A stretch of 64,000 bases of DNA from Branchiostoma lanceolatum (taxonomy: Eukaryota > Chordata > Leptocardii > Amphioxiformes > Branchiostomatidae): the NCBI RefSeq assembly GCF_035083965.1, contig NC_089725.1, forward strand, positions 32,429,524-32,493,523, in the 5' to 3' direction. The notes beneath the pieces were generated by a model. That model was not told where the DNA came from. It was given only the letters and a program-made list of their open reading frames with translations, and ran no database searches. The stretch's first letter is position 1. Every line of letters starts with the position of its first letter. The position numbers and the translations under genes were made by a program. Shown here piece by piece: positions 32,326 through 46,100 of this stretch.

Positions 32326-33779
32326 TATTTCCTCAAACGACGCACAATAGATGATACAATGTGTTGTATGTTTCCATCTACCTTTGACTGTAACTATCTG
32401 TATAATTTGGTAACTCTATATTTGTACAAGAACAGGACGTGCTGTCACGAGTAGCTGTACTTTTTAAGTTACTCACAAGGAGACACTTTTGTGTGAATAA
32501 AACATGATATTCGCTCTATCATATATTTTTATATTTGATTCCGAGGTCATTATTGTGGGGGCATTTTTTGCCATATATGATATTGATATTGATAAAGATA
32601 AAAAGAAATGAGCTGATAAATATATGTTCTTTATCTTTATATGATATATGATATATAATATATGTTATTTTACAATAACCCCTTTGTCATCCCTCCAAAT
32701 ATTTGGTTTCACCCGCCCAACTGTAAAATGATACAACACTCAGCTGTTGTGTTCAGGTTGCCTCATGACATCGAAAGGTAGTGACATTACAAAAACGCAA
32801 GGAACATTGCAACAAAGTATCATCCCTGTATTAAGCCCCAACAACACATAATGTGAAAGATGTCAACTGCATAAAGGCTCATGCCATTGTTTTAGAAAAG
32901 AGGCACGAGAGAAACTAAACGTAGTGCATTTATTGATTATCAAAAGACTTAAAACTGTTTCTGTCATTCCATTTGAAATAACACGTGACATAGCTGATCT
33001 GAACAGTTTCTTCAGTTATCAACTCCCTCTGCTGACAACTCCCTCACTACCAAAAATAATTCTTATTTTTCTTGTTTCTGCTTATAAGCAGGAAAAAATT
33101 CTTAGAGGAAAACTTTCTGTGTTTAAGAAAAACATTTTGTCCACGAGTTTTTTCTTAAGTTAGAAAATGTGTCTTAAAATAACAAGAAAAATAACATTGA
33201 AGTCAATAAAAACAAGAGACTTGTGCTATTGTGACTTGTACGCCCACCTCCCTTTGTTAATACTATTTTTGGGTGTCAATTTGACTTCTTTGTCTTTCTC
33301 TAGCTTATCTATGTGGAAAACTACTTTTTGACCAACCTGCCCTCGAATTTTTCAGCAGGATCTTGCCGTATCTCTATGAACCATTCCCTATTCCTGCTTA
33401 AGACTGAGTTTTAAAGTGCGCTCGCTGCGCTGTCAGCAGCATTTTACTCTTACCATGGGTACCACTTTAGGCATGTGTAGCTTCATCGTTTTACAGCTCC
33501 TCGTTCAATGTGGATGTCTTTATTGGGTGGGGGTGGGGGGGTTTCGGGGCTTAACCAATGAGATTTTGTCGAGATGTTGTTGCCAATACTACCCCTTTCT
33601 TCACAGCCAACACAGATGATTTAGTATCGAATAAATTCAATTTCGTGCATTCTATTCAGGTTTATATGATAAAAAAAAAACGTACATCGGGCATATCACT
33701 TTAACCAAAGGTATAAGAAGAGCACCAAACAACTGTTTCGGAAACGTCAAAATGGTAATTAAAGATCTTTTGTACTTCT

Positions 33780-33930
33780 AATCCAATCTGGTAGGTGGCG
33801 CTGCTCATAGAGCGAGATGTAGACGACCTTTCTTGACGCGTTGCTAGGTAACGTACACCGGAAGTTTGTCGTCTTCATCAGCCGGATTATTTTGCTGCTT
33901 TAAGATCAGTTTAGTCGTAGAAAACATGTC
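33780..33930 (+). promoter_or_regulatory. Promoter-like segment with X-box-like and ETS sites
   Basis: GTTGCTAGGTAAC (33840-33852) resembles the RFX X-box inverted half-site pattern, and ACCGGAAGT (33857-33865) is a strong ETS-type site 5 bp later. An ATG follows at 33926 but opens only nine codons, and I could not build a gene from it. Confidence 0.35.
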
Positions 33931-34162
33931 AGTTTGGATGGGAAGCTTCATGTAACGTTACGTTATAAATTAAGTCTATGTTTCGTCCGAAAATCTACCC
34001 CGTTACAGGGCGCAGTGATCGGAAGCCGTATTCCGGCCGAAAATGTCATTTTGAGCTCGCAGCCTTGTTGGGCGAGTCCGTTTCCTGCTGTGTGTCGCTG
34101 GGTCAAATCTAGAGGATAAGTTAGAGTGGAGTGTGCTTCTTCGCGGTAAAGAGGAAACAAAT

Positions 34163-34386
34163 GAGGGCCTGCATGGGGGGGTGGGGGTGGTCCCGACAAC
34201 GCTCTACGCTAAATTCGGAGGGCCGGCTACGTAATACGCTAAATTCAGAAAGCCTCCCTACGCTCTACGCTAAATTCAGAAAGCCCCCCCCTACGCTCTA
34301 CGCTAAATTATGGAGTGGTCGGCAACGCTCTACGTAAAATTAAAACGGCCGATTACGCTCTACGTAAAAGGGGCATGCAGGCCCTC
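34163..34386. mobile_element. 224-bp element with 6-bp duplication and internal subrepeats
   Basis: The ends GAGGGCCTGCATG...CATGCAGGCCCTC are flanked by ACAAAT at 34157-34162 and 34387-34392. The interior holds about five TACGCTCTACG(C/T)(T/A)AAAT units. No coding capacity. Confidence 0.75.
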
Positions 34387-34502
34387 ACAAATTTCTTACT
34401 GTGGATCTTCATAACAAAAAGAAGACAAAGAATGTGCACAAACCAAGAATTTTAATTGATTGCACCACATTTCAGGATGTGGTACCTCGTGTAAACGTGC
34501 AT

Positions 34503-35175
34503 GTGTCGACAAAGCTACATGCGACTGACAACCTCTACAGGCTGGGTACATGTAAGCTACATGCGACTGACAACCTCTACAGGCCGGGTACATGTAGGGC
34601 TACATGCGACTGACAACCTCTACAGGCTGGGTACATGTAAGCTACATGCGACTGACAACCTCTACAGGCCGGGTACATGTAGGGCTACATGCGACTGACA
34701 ACCTCTACAGGCCGGGTACATGTGTAATGTACATGCGACTGACAACCTCTACAGGCCAGGTACATGTAGGGCTACATGCGACTGACCACCTCTACAGGCC
34801 GGGTACATGTAGGGCTACATGCAACTGACAACCTCTACAGGCCGGGTACATGTAGGGCTACATGCGACTGACAACCTCTACAGGCCGGGTACATGTAGGG
34901 CTACATGCGACTGACAACCTCTACAGGCTGGGTACATGTAGGGCTACATGCAACTGACAACCTCTACAGGCCGGGTACATGTGTAATGTACATGCGACTG
35001 ACAACCTCTACAGGCCGGGTACATGTAGGGCTACATGCGACTGACAACCTCTACAGGCCGGGTACATGTAGGGCTACATGCGACTGACAACCTCTACAGG
35101 CTGGGTACATGTAGGGCTACATGCGACTGACCACCTCTACAGGCCAGTTACATGTAGGGCTACATGCGACTGACA
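34503..35175 (+). repeat. About 43-bp minisatellite (about 15 units)
   Basis: Units of GCTACATGCGACTGACAACC followed by TCTACAGGCCGGGTACATGT. Each unit includes the palindrome GTACATGTAC or a near form. Copies are very similar, implying recent amplification. Translation in several frames is an artefact. Confidence 0.95.
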
Positions 35176-37138
35176 GACAATTCTAACCCTTCGGCCGGGA
35201 TCCTACAGAATTCCACAAAATTTGAGAACTACAACGTCCTTAAAACATAACGTCCTCATTACATTCATTTTTTGCTATCGATTCGAAATTCAATGTACAA
35301 TTAAACAATTAGGCTATCATACAATTTTTTCAGTCATAAATAAAACATATCGATACGGGGTGTAGAATTACCAAAATAGAGACAAATTTGTCGAGTTACC
35401 ATGATTGTAGCAGAGAGGACAACTACGATTGTAGAATGTGTAGACAGCCGACAAGGCCGGGTGTACAGCATACAGTAACAACATCCACACACTACTTGGT
35501 CACAAGACGTATGGAGCAATGCTCTACCACAGGCCTGAGAGTACACTTACACTTCCAACGTTAAATTGTGTGCAACAGCAAAATTAATGTGGGAATAACT
35601 TTCACATCTGGGGGTTGAAGGCACCTTAGACACAGCGCAGAAATCTGTTGCACAAGTGATTAGCATGAAGTGAAAACCATAACAACAGCACCAACAGGCC
35701 TTGATTTGCAGCCAACCCCTTTCTAGTATCCCAGATCTGAATGGTCGGATCCAGATATGTTGGTTTTCGTGCATCATAAGAATGTATAAAACGTTTTGAA
35801 ACTACAGTGGTATTGCAGTTTGAGCTGCGTTTGGTATAGCATTGTGCTGACTGAAAATAACAGTCAAACCTGTGCAAGTGACCACCTCTACATAAGGACC
35901 ACCTGGCCAATGTGGCCACTTTTAGATGGTCCCTATATAAGGCTTACATATTTTCCCCATTGACACAAGCATCAAGAATCCTGTCTATTGTGACCACTTG
36001 TCTATTGTGACCACCTTATAGACCAGATTTTAACAGTCCCTTGGGTGGTCTTCTTGGGCAGGTTTGACTGTACACATCCTTGCTACACATCGGCGGATCA
36101 GAGTACAACGTGAGCAGTGTCTGGTAGAAACACCTGAGAGAGAACGTATCTCTGGGTCTGAAGCATCGAAGGTTTGTCGGGAAAACATTCAAAACAACAT
36201 TGTCAGAGTCTCCATTTTTCCTATTTATGTACACGGGCAACTCAATATTACAGGGAAGTCTTGGACCTCAACAATTCATAACATTATCATTAATCATTCT
36301 CTGCCGTTATAAGGCAAAAACACAGAATTCTTCCGTCGTAAGCACCGTTGCTTCCAGACAGGAATACAATTGTAACAAGAACTCAAGCAAATTGGCAGAG
36401 AATATCAACGGGCTTGAGGTGAACGAGTGCTTTTCACTGGTTTGTAGAGCTACAAAACTGTTCTCAGAATTCTTCTGAATTGCAAGTCTATTCAGACAGG
36501 AAGAACTGCCATGTCCTTCTCTCAGATCTATCCACATTTTTCACACAGAGACACAGACTATAGAGCTAAAATTTCCACCTGTGATACTTTGCAGAAAGTA
36601 GCATGTCGGCACAACAACAAACAGAACTAAAACGGTTCAAGCAAAACTAACAGCAAAGACACTATCGCAACTGAATAAAGCAATTTTTTATCATTATTCG
36701 TGAAATGCACAATAAATTACGGCAGAACGCACACTGCAGATCGGAGAGTGCAGAAATGTCCCATGTCTCACACATCACATGACGTAAGTAGAGTGTTAGT
36801 TTTCACATCTGTTTCCCAACATTTAATATACATTGTACAAAATGTGCAATTCAAAAATTGCGATATATTTCTCCTCCATTTTCGTTTTCCACCATTGAAA
36901 AAATCACCAGTTCAATCCTCAGCAAGCTTGCCGGCAGTGGCGTCCCGTCTCCCTGTCGGGTTTTCGCTTTTTTTTTTCTTCTACGATTTTCACTGGATGG
37001 ACAGAAGGCTTGGAGACGAAGACGCAAAGGGCAAGGCAGTCTTTGTGAAGGGTCGTTGACCTCAGGGTCATTGACCTCAAGGTCGTTGACCTCAAGGTTG
37101 TTGACCTGTGTTGTCGACCTCAGGGTCGTCGACCCGGC
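35176..37138. other. Intergenic and probable DAAM1 3' UTR sequence
   Basis: No supportable gene was found apart from the repeat at 35860. The segment next to 37138 is the likely 3' UTR of DAAM1 on the minus strand. It includes about 85 bp (37035-37125) of short GGTCGTTGACCTCA-type repeats rich in TGACCT half-sites. I could not place the poly(A) site. Confidence 0.4.
35860..36071. mobile_element. Foldback element with CAGTCAAACCTG ends (copy 2)
   Basis: Begins ACAGTCAAACCTGTGCAAGT, contains GACCACCTCTACATAAGGAC and GGTGGTCTTCTTGGGC, and ends CAGGTTTGACTGT. It is the inverted counterpart of 6768-7020. Confidence 0.65.
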
Positions 37139-40100
37139 CTACATTGCAGTATATTTGGATATGGCTGGTTTGCTGGACACGCGCTCCCTGCTGAACTCGC
37201 GTTTCGTGGACTCGTCCTTGCCGTTCCCGTTCTGCTGGCTGCCGCCCGGGCGCCGCCGGTTCCGCTTCAGCTTGGCCACCTCCTTGTCGAAGACGTCGCC
37301 GGAGCGCAGGGCCACGATGAGCTCGTCGAACTCGCCGGTGTCCTTGTGGCCGTCCTTGCCGCCGTCCTTGCCGCCCTTCCCCTTCTTTCCGCCCTGCTCC
37401 TTCAGCTTCCGCTGCTTCTCCTTCTCCTTCTGCTCACGAAGCTGGAACACAAGACGGCAACGTAAGGAACAACACAAGACAGCGACGGTTTCTTCTTGCT
37501 TTTCATTTGTTTGTATCACGTAACAATTAAAACCTTATTCTGTGTTGTGAAAAAAAAACACCCTGAAAGTGCACCATCATTTAGAGAACAGGCCCAATGG
37601 GGAATCAACGACGTTGAGAAGTAGAAGCCAAGAAACAACTGTTACAATGTACAGATCGGTGTCTCAGTCACCCTGCCCTGCACTAAGTGTCCATGACTCT
37701 TCCGTTCTGTCCTAGGCTTCAGCAAAAAATGATCTGATCTGACATGGACCTACTGCTCGGACACGAGCGATTGTGGACGAAATAATAGGGTCGTGTGGCG
37801 CAACGGCAGAGCGTTCCACTCAGAACCAAGAGGTCCCGAGTTCGAATCCTGTCATGTCACCGATCTTGTGCCCTTGGGAAAGGCTCTTTACACGACTTTC
37901 CTCACTCCACCCAGGTGTAAATGGGTACCTGACTTCGGTTGGGGAAGGTCGTATCGAGGTCACCTGGTGGCGCCGAATGCCAGCCGCCCAGACCCTTGCG
38001 ACAGGTCCACAAAATGCAAGTGTGGATAAGATATTATATATGTTGTGTATTGTGTGAAACCTGTAATACCCTGCATCAATTCAGCACTAATAGGCTGCCA
38101 TTGCGGGTAATTTCTGACCAATAAAAACCATTATTATTATTATAATAACAAAAGTACAGGATCTGCAGCCCCACCTCCTGCTCTCTCTTGGCCCTCCTCT
38201 CCTCCTCCAGCCGTTTCCTCCGCAGGTTCTCGTTGTCCTCCCGAGCCTCCCCGAACGACGTCAGGAACGAGTTGAAGACCCGGAAGAACTCGTCCGGCTG
38301 GATCTTGCCCTGCTCCTCCCCGAAGTGCTTCACGGCGCGATCGTACTGTAGGGAGGGACATAGTCTTCGTTACACACTCAAATGGATATGGGAATGGATA
38401 ACAATTTTGATTTGTTTTCTTTGGCGTTCTTACATTGTATATCATGTTTTAATGTAACATATGTTTTGGCGGCTTTGCTATAGCTCACGTATACTAGTAT
38501 CTAGCCAAGCACACCGGGTCACCCCTACTCTTCTCAACAGATGTGTTGGGTTCTATTACATGCAAAGGTTTGACGTTTGAGGCTTACGCCTGAAGTTCCC
38601 TCATTGGCTTTACGTCAGCATCTGAAATTTGACTCAAAGACAAAACATAGGAAGACTAGTAGTACACAAGACCTGGTGCAGTCTTCGGTTCTATTCGACT
38701 GTAACCAGGGCAACGTCCTCTGACCTTGGCCTTGGCGTCCTTGTAGGTGTCCTCCAGCTCGTTGAAGGTGAAGGTCGCCACGGTGATGAAGTCGCCCATG
38801 ACGGAGACAAACTTGTCTCCCCGGTCCGTCACGCGGTTACGGTGGAACTCCAGCTCCTGGGGGTCAAAGGTTACAGTAACGGGGTCAGAATTCTGTAATT
38901 CTTGGAAGATGACAAAAATTATTTTCTATAAAACTGAAAACTATGATTTTCGTTTTATCATAGAAGATTAAGCTTTGTCTTCTTCCAAGATGAATAAAGG
39001 AAAATCACAATTTTCTATTTTGAATGACACCCATCAGGATTGGACCAAATTGAGATATCAGACATTGGTAAAACCAAAACATACCTCATTACCTGCCATG
39101 AAACTGTCATGAAGTGAAATAGGTACATCCCAATTTTGTTCTTTCTGAACACACAGTTACATCAGAGCTATTTCTAACAACCTAACAATCTACATTCAGG
39201 CATCAGACAATATCATTAATCGACTGGCCATAAAATATCAACACACAGTTCAAAGCTGCAGGAAAATCTCCTGCCCGACTACAGGGGCTACAGAACTACT
39301 GCAGAGTCTGCAGCAGGGCTGCGTCATGCTGCAGGCCTGGCTGCGTCATGCAGGGGACGAACTGCAGCACTTCTCTAGGGTAGGGCTCTACATGGGGGTT
39401 TAGCCAAGCCATGCCATGCTGAGGCATCACTGGGGGGTTGCCCATGTCTAGTACCGGAGAACACTGGCCACTTTCAGACGGGAAAGATAATTTCCGATCA
39501 CTGTAAATTCATATACTTTCAGGGTTATTTTATTTCATGGGTGGAGGGAAAAGGAGGCTTTCGAAGTGTTTTATTTGCCACTTTGAAAAAGTGTGTTTGA
39601 GAGATCTCTAGTGTAGCACCCCCAGGTTTGCGCAGTTTAGATACACAGGAGTGCATTATACTGGGGGACGTCGCAATGGAGACCCCTTTGGACAGATTTA
39701 TAAGGTTATATGTGATCCGGCAGAATTGTATTACCGGTAGAAGATGTTACAGAAATATTTGACAAAAAAATTTCTTTATATTCCCAATGTTGAGTATCTT
39801 TCCAGTTTGGAGTGACCAGTGTCAGTAAACACACGCATGGCAGACAACAGTACGCAGCCAAGTTGTACTGAAAATAGACACGTTTGTTATTAATGTTAGT
39901 GGCGGGCGGGCGGTTATTCGGGAGGCACGGGGAACCTCGTACGAGTTTGTCTCTCCTGCTGACACGGCGGCGCTGCACCCCGATCTCCTGTGGGACAAAC
40001 ACCGACACAAACATGGGACAACAGAACACAACCTGCGCCTGTACGGGATGGCTCTGTCTTGATCAGGGCGTTTCTGTGTCTCAGAATGAGCCGAATCCTT

Positions 40101-43100
40101 CTGCAGCAATCTGTTGATTTAAAGAAGTGGTTCTAAAGCCTCGAAGCAGAGGTTTGGCTCCAGCAGCTGGTTTTTTATGCGTTTTTGTCTGGCTTTCTAT
40201 TTTGTCCCGTTTTCTGTGCGTCCGGCGGACCTCTGCTTGGAGTCAGTGCAAAAGCCTGTCACACAGCACAAAAATCGAACAGCCGGAGAGTCTGAGAGCT
40301 GCAAATGACGTTTTGGGCTGTAATATGTCAAGTGAGTGCTCGATCATCGCACGGCTTTCGCAGGAATTGGTTTATGTTTGCAGGTCATTAGCACCGTTAA
40401 ATATGATAGGCTAAATTTGGAGTAAAAATGTGCGCAATCCTCTGTCGATTTCATAATGGGCGACCTTTTGGCAATTAACAAAAATGACAGAAGCTTGTCT
40501 ACTGTGTTACAGGGGCTTTAGGAACCAAATGAATTACTTCGTCCTGTTGAACTGAAATTGGTTTGTGACATTTCTTTGCAACATGTTTGTTGCAAGACTT
40601 AGTGGTTTTGTCACAATGTTGCATGGAATGAGATTTTGTGTGTTGTAAAGGGAGGTGAAGTACACAGGGAGTCCGTCTTGTTCTTTTGTGAAACATGCAG
40701 GTTTGAAAACTGGTGGCTGATTTTGTTAAAGTGTGACCAAACTTGTGCAGGGTCTGTGCCATTGGGTGTTGACAGAGTTTACGAATGAGAGTGCAGTTAT
40801 ATCAGTGATTTGGTGGGTGATTCTTGTGCGAACCTACACAAGACAGAGCTATCGTCAATACTACATCGTTACAAAGGAAAACAAAATCTTACAAACAAAT
40901 CTTAAAATGTACAGAAAAACTTAAACAGAAAATAAGATAAATCAAAGAAATTGTGAAACAGAAAATGACGCTTAAGTGCAGATAGGGTAACTTCCAGAGA
41001 AATGTAATTGTGAAAACAAGTCTCAAACTGAACATGCATGATTGTGACTAGTGAGGTCAGATGTACCCAGGAATCCATACAGACGATGCATAGTAAGATG
41101 AATAGTCCACGTTCATACAAGTTCACTGAGGATATGTGTACGAAGCTGCAGCTGTTTCTCACCTTTTCCAACTCCTTCAGCCCGGCACGTAAGATCCCCA
41201 TGTCCTCCTCCACGTCCTTGATACTGGGAGAAACAGAGAAACAACTATGACATTTCTCCTTCTCTCCCTCTCTTATTCACTTCCTCATTGAATCGTTCAT
41301 TTACTCGGGAACTCACTAAATAAACTTGAGACTTTCCCAATGACTTGCTCACTCACTCACTCACTCTCACTTACCCACTCTCACTCACTTACCCACTCTC
41401 GCTCACTTACCCACTCTCACTCACTTACCCACTCTCACTCACTTACCCACTCTCACGCTCACTCACTCACCCACTCAGACACTCACTCACCACTCACCAC
41501 TCACCCACTCACTCAACCACTCACTCAGACACTCACTCACTCACTCACCCACTCACTCACTCACTTACTCACTCAGACACTCACTCACTCACCCACTCAC
41601 TCACTCACTCAGACACTCACTCACCCACTCACTCACTCACCCACTCACTCACTCACTCACTCACCCACTCACTCAACCACTCACTCACTCACTCACTCAG
41701 ACACTCACTCACTCACTCAGACACTCACTCACTCACCACTCACTCACTCACTCACTCACTCTCACTCACTCACTCACTCAACCACTCACTCACTGAGTCA
41801 CTCACTCACTCAGACACTCACCACTCATTCACTCACTTACTCACTCAGACACTCACCCACTTACTCACCCACTCACTCACTCACCCACTCACACACTGAC
41901 TCACTCACTCACTCACTCGTTCCTCTGACTCTTGCTCGTTTACACACAGAGGGAAGCTTGACTGTGTTCCCACCTGACTTTGGAGGCCTCCTTACAGTTG
42001 CTGATGTCGTTGTCCAGTTTGAGCACGTCCGGGAACTTCCTCTCGATCACCTCCAGCATGTAGTGCAGCAGGGTGATGTTCCTGTGGGGAGTAAGGAGAA
42101 AACAGCTTTTATATCATTACCACAACCAGTTATCTGTTACATGTATACTTGTAGTATGTCAGGGTAAAGACTGCAATTAGATACTAGTGATATAGAGTCA
42201 TTGATTCCCCCTCAAAATTAGCCTTTGTCAACAAAGACTCTGATTTGGATCTCTACTGGTAGCATCACCAAGAGTACTGGTAGAATCGCTGACTGTACTG
42301 GTAGAAATTCTATGGGCCCTTGTACGCTGCTACAAATGTGATCTATAATAACAAGCATGATTTTTATTACTTACACAAATGAAAGTTGGGTCAATTCTCT
42401 ACCTGTAATCTTACAATTTTTTCTGTAAGCTCCAAGTCAGAGATGAGAATCTGAAGTCCTACTAAGTGCGTCACAAACCAAGGGTGTTTATGAAATCATC
42501 AGAGGCACGGACCTGTCGATGCTGGACTTTGTGTCGACGATCTTGTTGAGGCTGGAAAGTTTGAAGCCGTAGGCGTTTCCCCGCTGGCCCCGGTTCATGT
42601 AGTTCCCGAACGCCAGGACCACCTCCAGAACCCGCTTCAGCCGCTTACTTCTCACAACCTCCTTAGATGCTACAAGTAAAGCTGGGAAGGAGCAGAGAAA
42701 TCTTTTACTTCACAACTTTTTAGACAAGTAAAGCCGAGAAGGAGCAAAATTTCTTAGGTAATGTTTTACTTCTTACAACTTCCTTAGATGCTACAAGTAA
42801 AGCTGGGAAGAAGCAGAGAATTCTTCTACTTCTCACAACTTCCTTAGACGCTACAAGTAAAGCTGGGAAAATGGACAGTAGCAATTGGCATTAAGGCTAT
42901 GAAGTACATTTGTAGTTAACTAGCATACATGGTTACTACATGTACGTACCACAGAAATCAAATGTACCACAAAAAGGTTCTTTAGAGTTACTATTGTTAA
43001 TACCATTAGGAGACTTTTAATACCTTCTATTCTGGGCTTCACTTCTCCGACTCTCTCCTGGAATTTCTTCTTGAAGAATAAGGCCTTCAGTCTCTGTTCA

Positions 43101-46100
43101 TAATGTACAATTCTGCAGGAAAATAAACAAGATAATATCAGACAGTATATCAATTAACTATCATGGATGATTCTGGAAAACCATTGGAGTCAGTGGACAA
43201 AGAGGTGGAGTTACAGGCAGCCGTGGTCGTGACCGAGACACAATCTTCATCTGATAAATGTTCAACCACAACCATCAGTGCTGAGGACAGGAGCCAGGGA
43301 GCCCTGGGAGGTACTGGTAATATTCCTCAAAGATGAGTTACTGTAGATGACATACATGTAGTACTTTAAATCTTTAAATATTCTTGGCACTTCAAGATTT
43401 TCGTATTACTTCTCCACCGCCAACTGTGTACAGGCGCCAGTATTTTGGTCATGTTGCTACCAATGTGTTCAACCGCAAACACTCGAATTTCACCATTCTG
43501 CAAAATCTAAGTGATGTGAACCTAAACGAATTTTCAGCATGAGAAAGAAGGAGATGATGTATAATGAGGAGGTCCTTACTTGCTCATCTCGTAGAGGAAG
43601 CTGTCGGCGCGCGCCATCTGGTCGATCTCGTGTTTGTGCTCCTCCAGAAGGTCCGTCTCCTCCTTCGTGGGGACGAACTTCAGAAGCTGTCGGGGAAACA
43701 AACAGGTCAGCATGAGCAAAGAACTGTTACAGTAGTACTAAAGTCTGGTAATGTCACACAAACACTGATTTGGCTTGAAGATCCAATAGTGCTTTCTTCC
43801 CAATCTCTGCAACCTGCCTTGGAGCTACCAAAGAAGGATGATCAGTCTACAAATGTCATGAAGTAAAGGGAAGTATGCCACACAACAACCTGTAGATTTT
43901 AGGATGACAGCCTGCTTTGAAAGACTGTGCAGTGAGTTGGTCCTGACCTATTCGACCATGTCCTTGGGCAGCTCGTCAGCCTTCTTGACTTACAAACACA
44001 CCCACACCCACGCACGTGCACACCCAGAGACACACGCACACCGACACGTACACACACAAACACACACACACAGGCACACACACACATACACACAGACGTT
44101 ACCTGCTCCACCATGTCCTTGGGCAGCTCATCAGCCTTGTCCACGGACACACACACACGCACACACACATGCACACACACACATAGACACACACACAAAC
44201 ACACACACAGACAGACACACACACACACAGACAGACACACACACACACAGAGGTTACCTGCTCATCCATGTCCTTGGGCAGCTTGTCGGCCTTGTCCACG
44301 TACACACACACACGCGCACACACACATAGACACACACACAAACACACACGCGCACACACACACGCACGCACACACACACAGACAGACAGACGTTACCTGC
44401 TCGACCATGTCCTTGGGCAGCTCGTCGGCCTTGTCCACAAACACACTCACATAAACACACACACATGCACACACACACGCACACACAGACAGACGTTACC
44501 TGCTCCACCATGTCCTTGGGCAGCTCATCGGCCTTGTCCACGGACAGCACGGCCTTGGCGATCTCCTCGTTGGTCATCTTGAGCTTGGACAGCAGGATGG
44601 TGCAGTTCTGGGCGCGGCGACCCTCGATCACCGACAGCTCCTTCACGCGCGTCTTGATGGTCAGGTCCTCCACATCCTCCTCTTTCTGTAAGACACCACA
44701 CACAACACTTAAGACATCCAGTAAGACCCCTGGAGAAAGATGCCTTTCCCATTTCTTATGTAGTTTACCATAATGATATAATAAGTTTTGGTGTAAAAGT
44801 CTTCACTGATATATGTATATGAGTTTGAAACTTCACTACTGAATGTTTTGAAATGTTGACTGTGAAAGTATCACTGCACACATATACATTTGAAGTCAGG
44901 CCTAATTTGAAGACTCAGGTGGTTGTTTTGAACCTAAATACCACTTAGAAAAAACAGCGTGTTTGAGAGATCTCTAGTGCAGCACCTCACAGCATAGATC
45001 TGCAAGTGCATTATACTGGGGGATGTTGCATTGGAGATCTCTTTAGACACGTTTTTTCACGGTGGCAAATATATGTGACTTGGCAGAATTATGTTAGTAG
45101 AAGTTAGAGCAACTTCCTAACAAAATTTCAATTTAACCCAGTTCTGATTTACAAGGGGATCCATTTAGTCTATTGCTACCAACTGATATGTTAACCTTTA
45201 GCATGCCAAGCAAACTGCACAATTTTTATAATTCACACTTTGCCCACAGCAAGCTAAAGGTTAACCATATCATTTTTGTAAGTGAGTGCTACGATGCTTA
45301 GTGGTGTAATGCCCTTGTCATGGGGACGTGTTTACAACGTGGAGAATGTACTAAATGTAGCCTGGAATCCACTGGATGGGATATATAGTGACTGCTGGAA
45401 GTGGACTGAAGAGAACAAGACTGGATTCCAGGCTAGAACTAATGCTGGTCACTTTAGATCCGGAAAGGCAGCAGAAATTTGGAATTTGAACACACATATA
45501 TATCTTAAAAACCAATAATCTCAGTTACTACAAACGCTGAGGCAGAAATAAACTCAAGATTCTGTCATTTTGGAAGTGTTTGTTTTTGCATTTTTCGTGG
45601 TGATCTCTTCACCACAAATTTATGACACCACGATGTTCAAATGTGCTTCTCGCTGTAACTCTGTACAGTAACTCTCTACTGATTTTCCAAGTTCAAAGTG
45701 ACCATTGTTTTAAGGTGAGTGTGAAGAGAATGTAGATGACGGTGACTCCTGCGTCTATGTGAGGTGTGAGGGGGTGACGTTTAGTTATCATATTGTGTTG
45801 TCTGGCTCTGGATTATTGTGTGAGGAAGTGAAGCAACAGTTTAGTTGTCTGGTTCTGGATTATACCATTCCATGTCTCCGAGGGTCCTCCGCCAGACCGC
45901 CTCTCTGCTGAACAGAATAACACAGACATGCCGTCACCGAATCGTTTGTATGTTTTGCATAACTGGTAAACATGCCAGTTTTTCTGAACAGTGTAAGTAC
46001 AAGCTGCATAAGGCTGCACTGCACGCCAGGAAGGACTCCTACTCTCTTCGATAAGTGTGGAGGAATTTTAATGTGCTTAAGGTGTCACAGTGGCTATCCT

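Noticed and set aside
34401-35087. CRISPR-like regular array
   Set aside because: No unique spacers and a eukaryotic setting; an ordinary minisatellite.
36858-37523. 221-codon plus-strand reading
   Set aside because: Antisense of the DAAM1 last exon and 3' UTR.
37788-37860. Functional tRNA gene
   Set aside because: The tRNA-like head is joined to a shared repeat body found elsewhere in the window, so it is a SINE.
41340-42167. 275-codon THSLTHS reading
   Set aside because: Translation of an (ACTC)n microsatellite opposite to DAAM1.
43899-44582. Cys/Val and His/Thr-rich readings on both strands
   Set aside because: Products of (CA)n tracts in the DAAM1 junction array.
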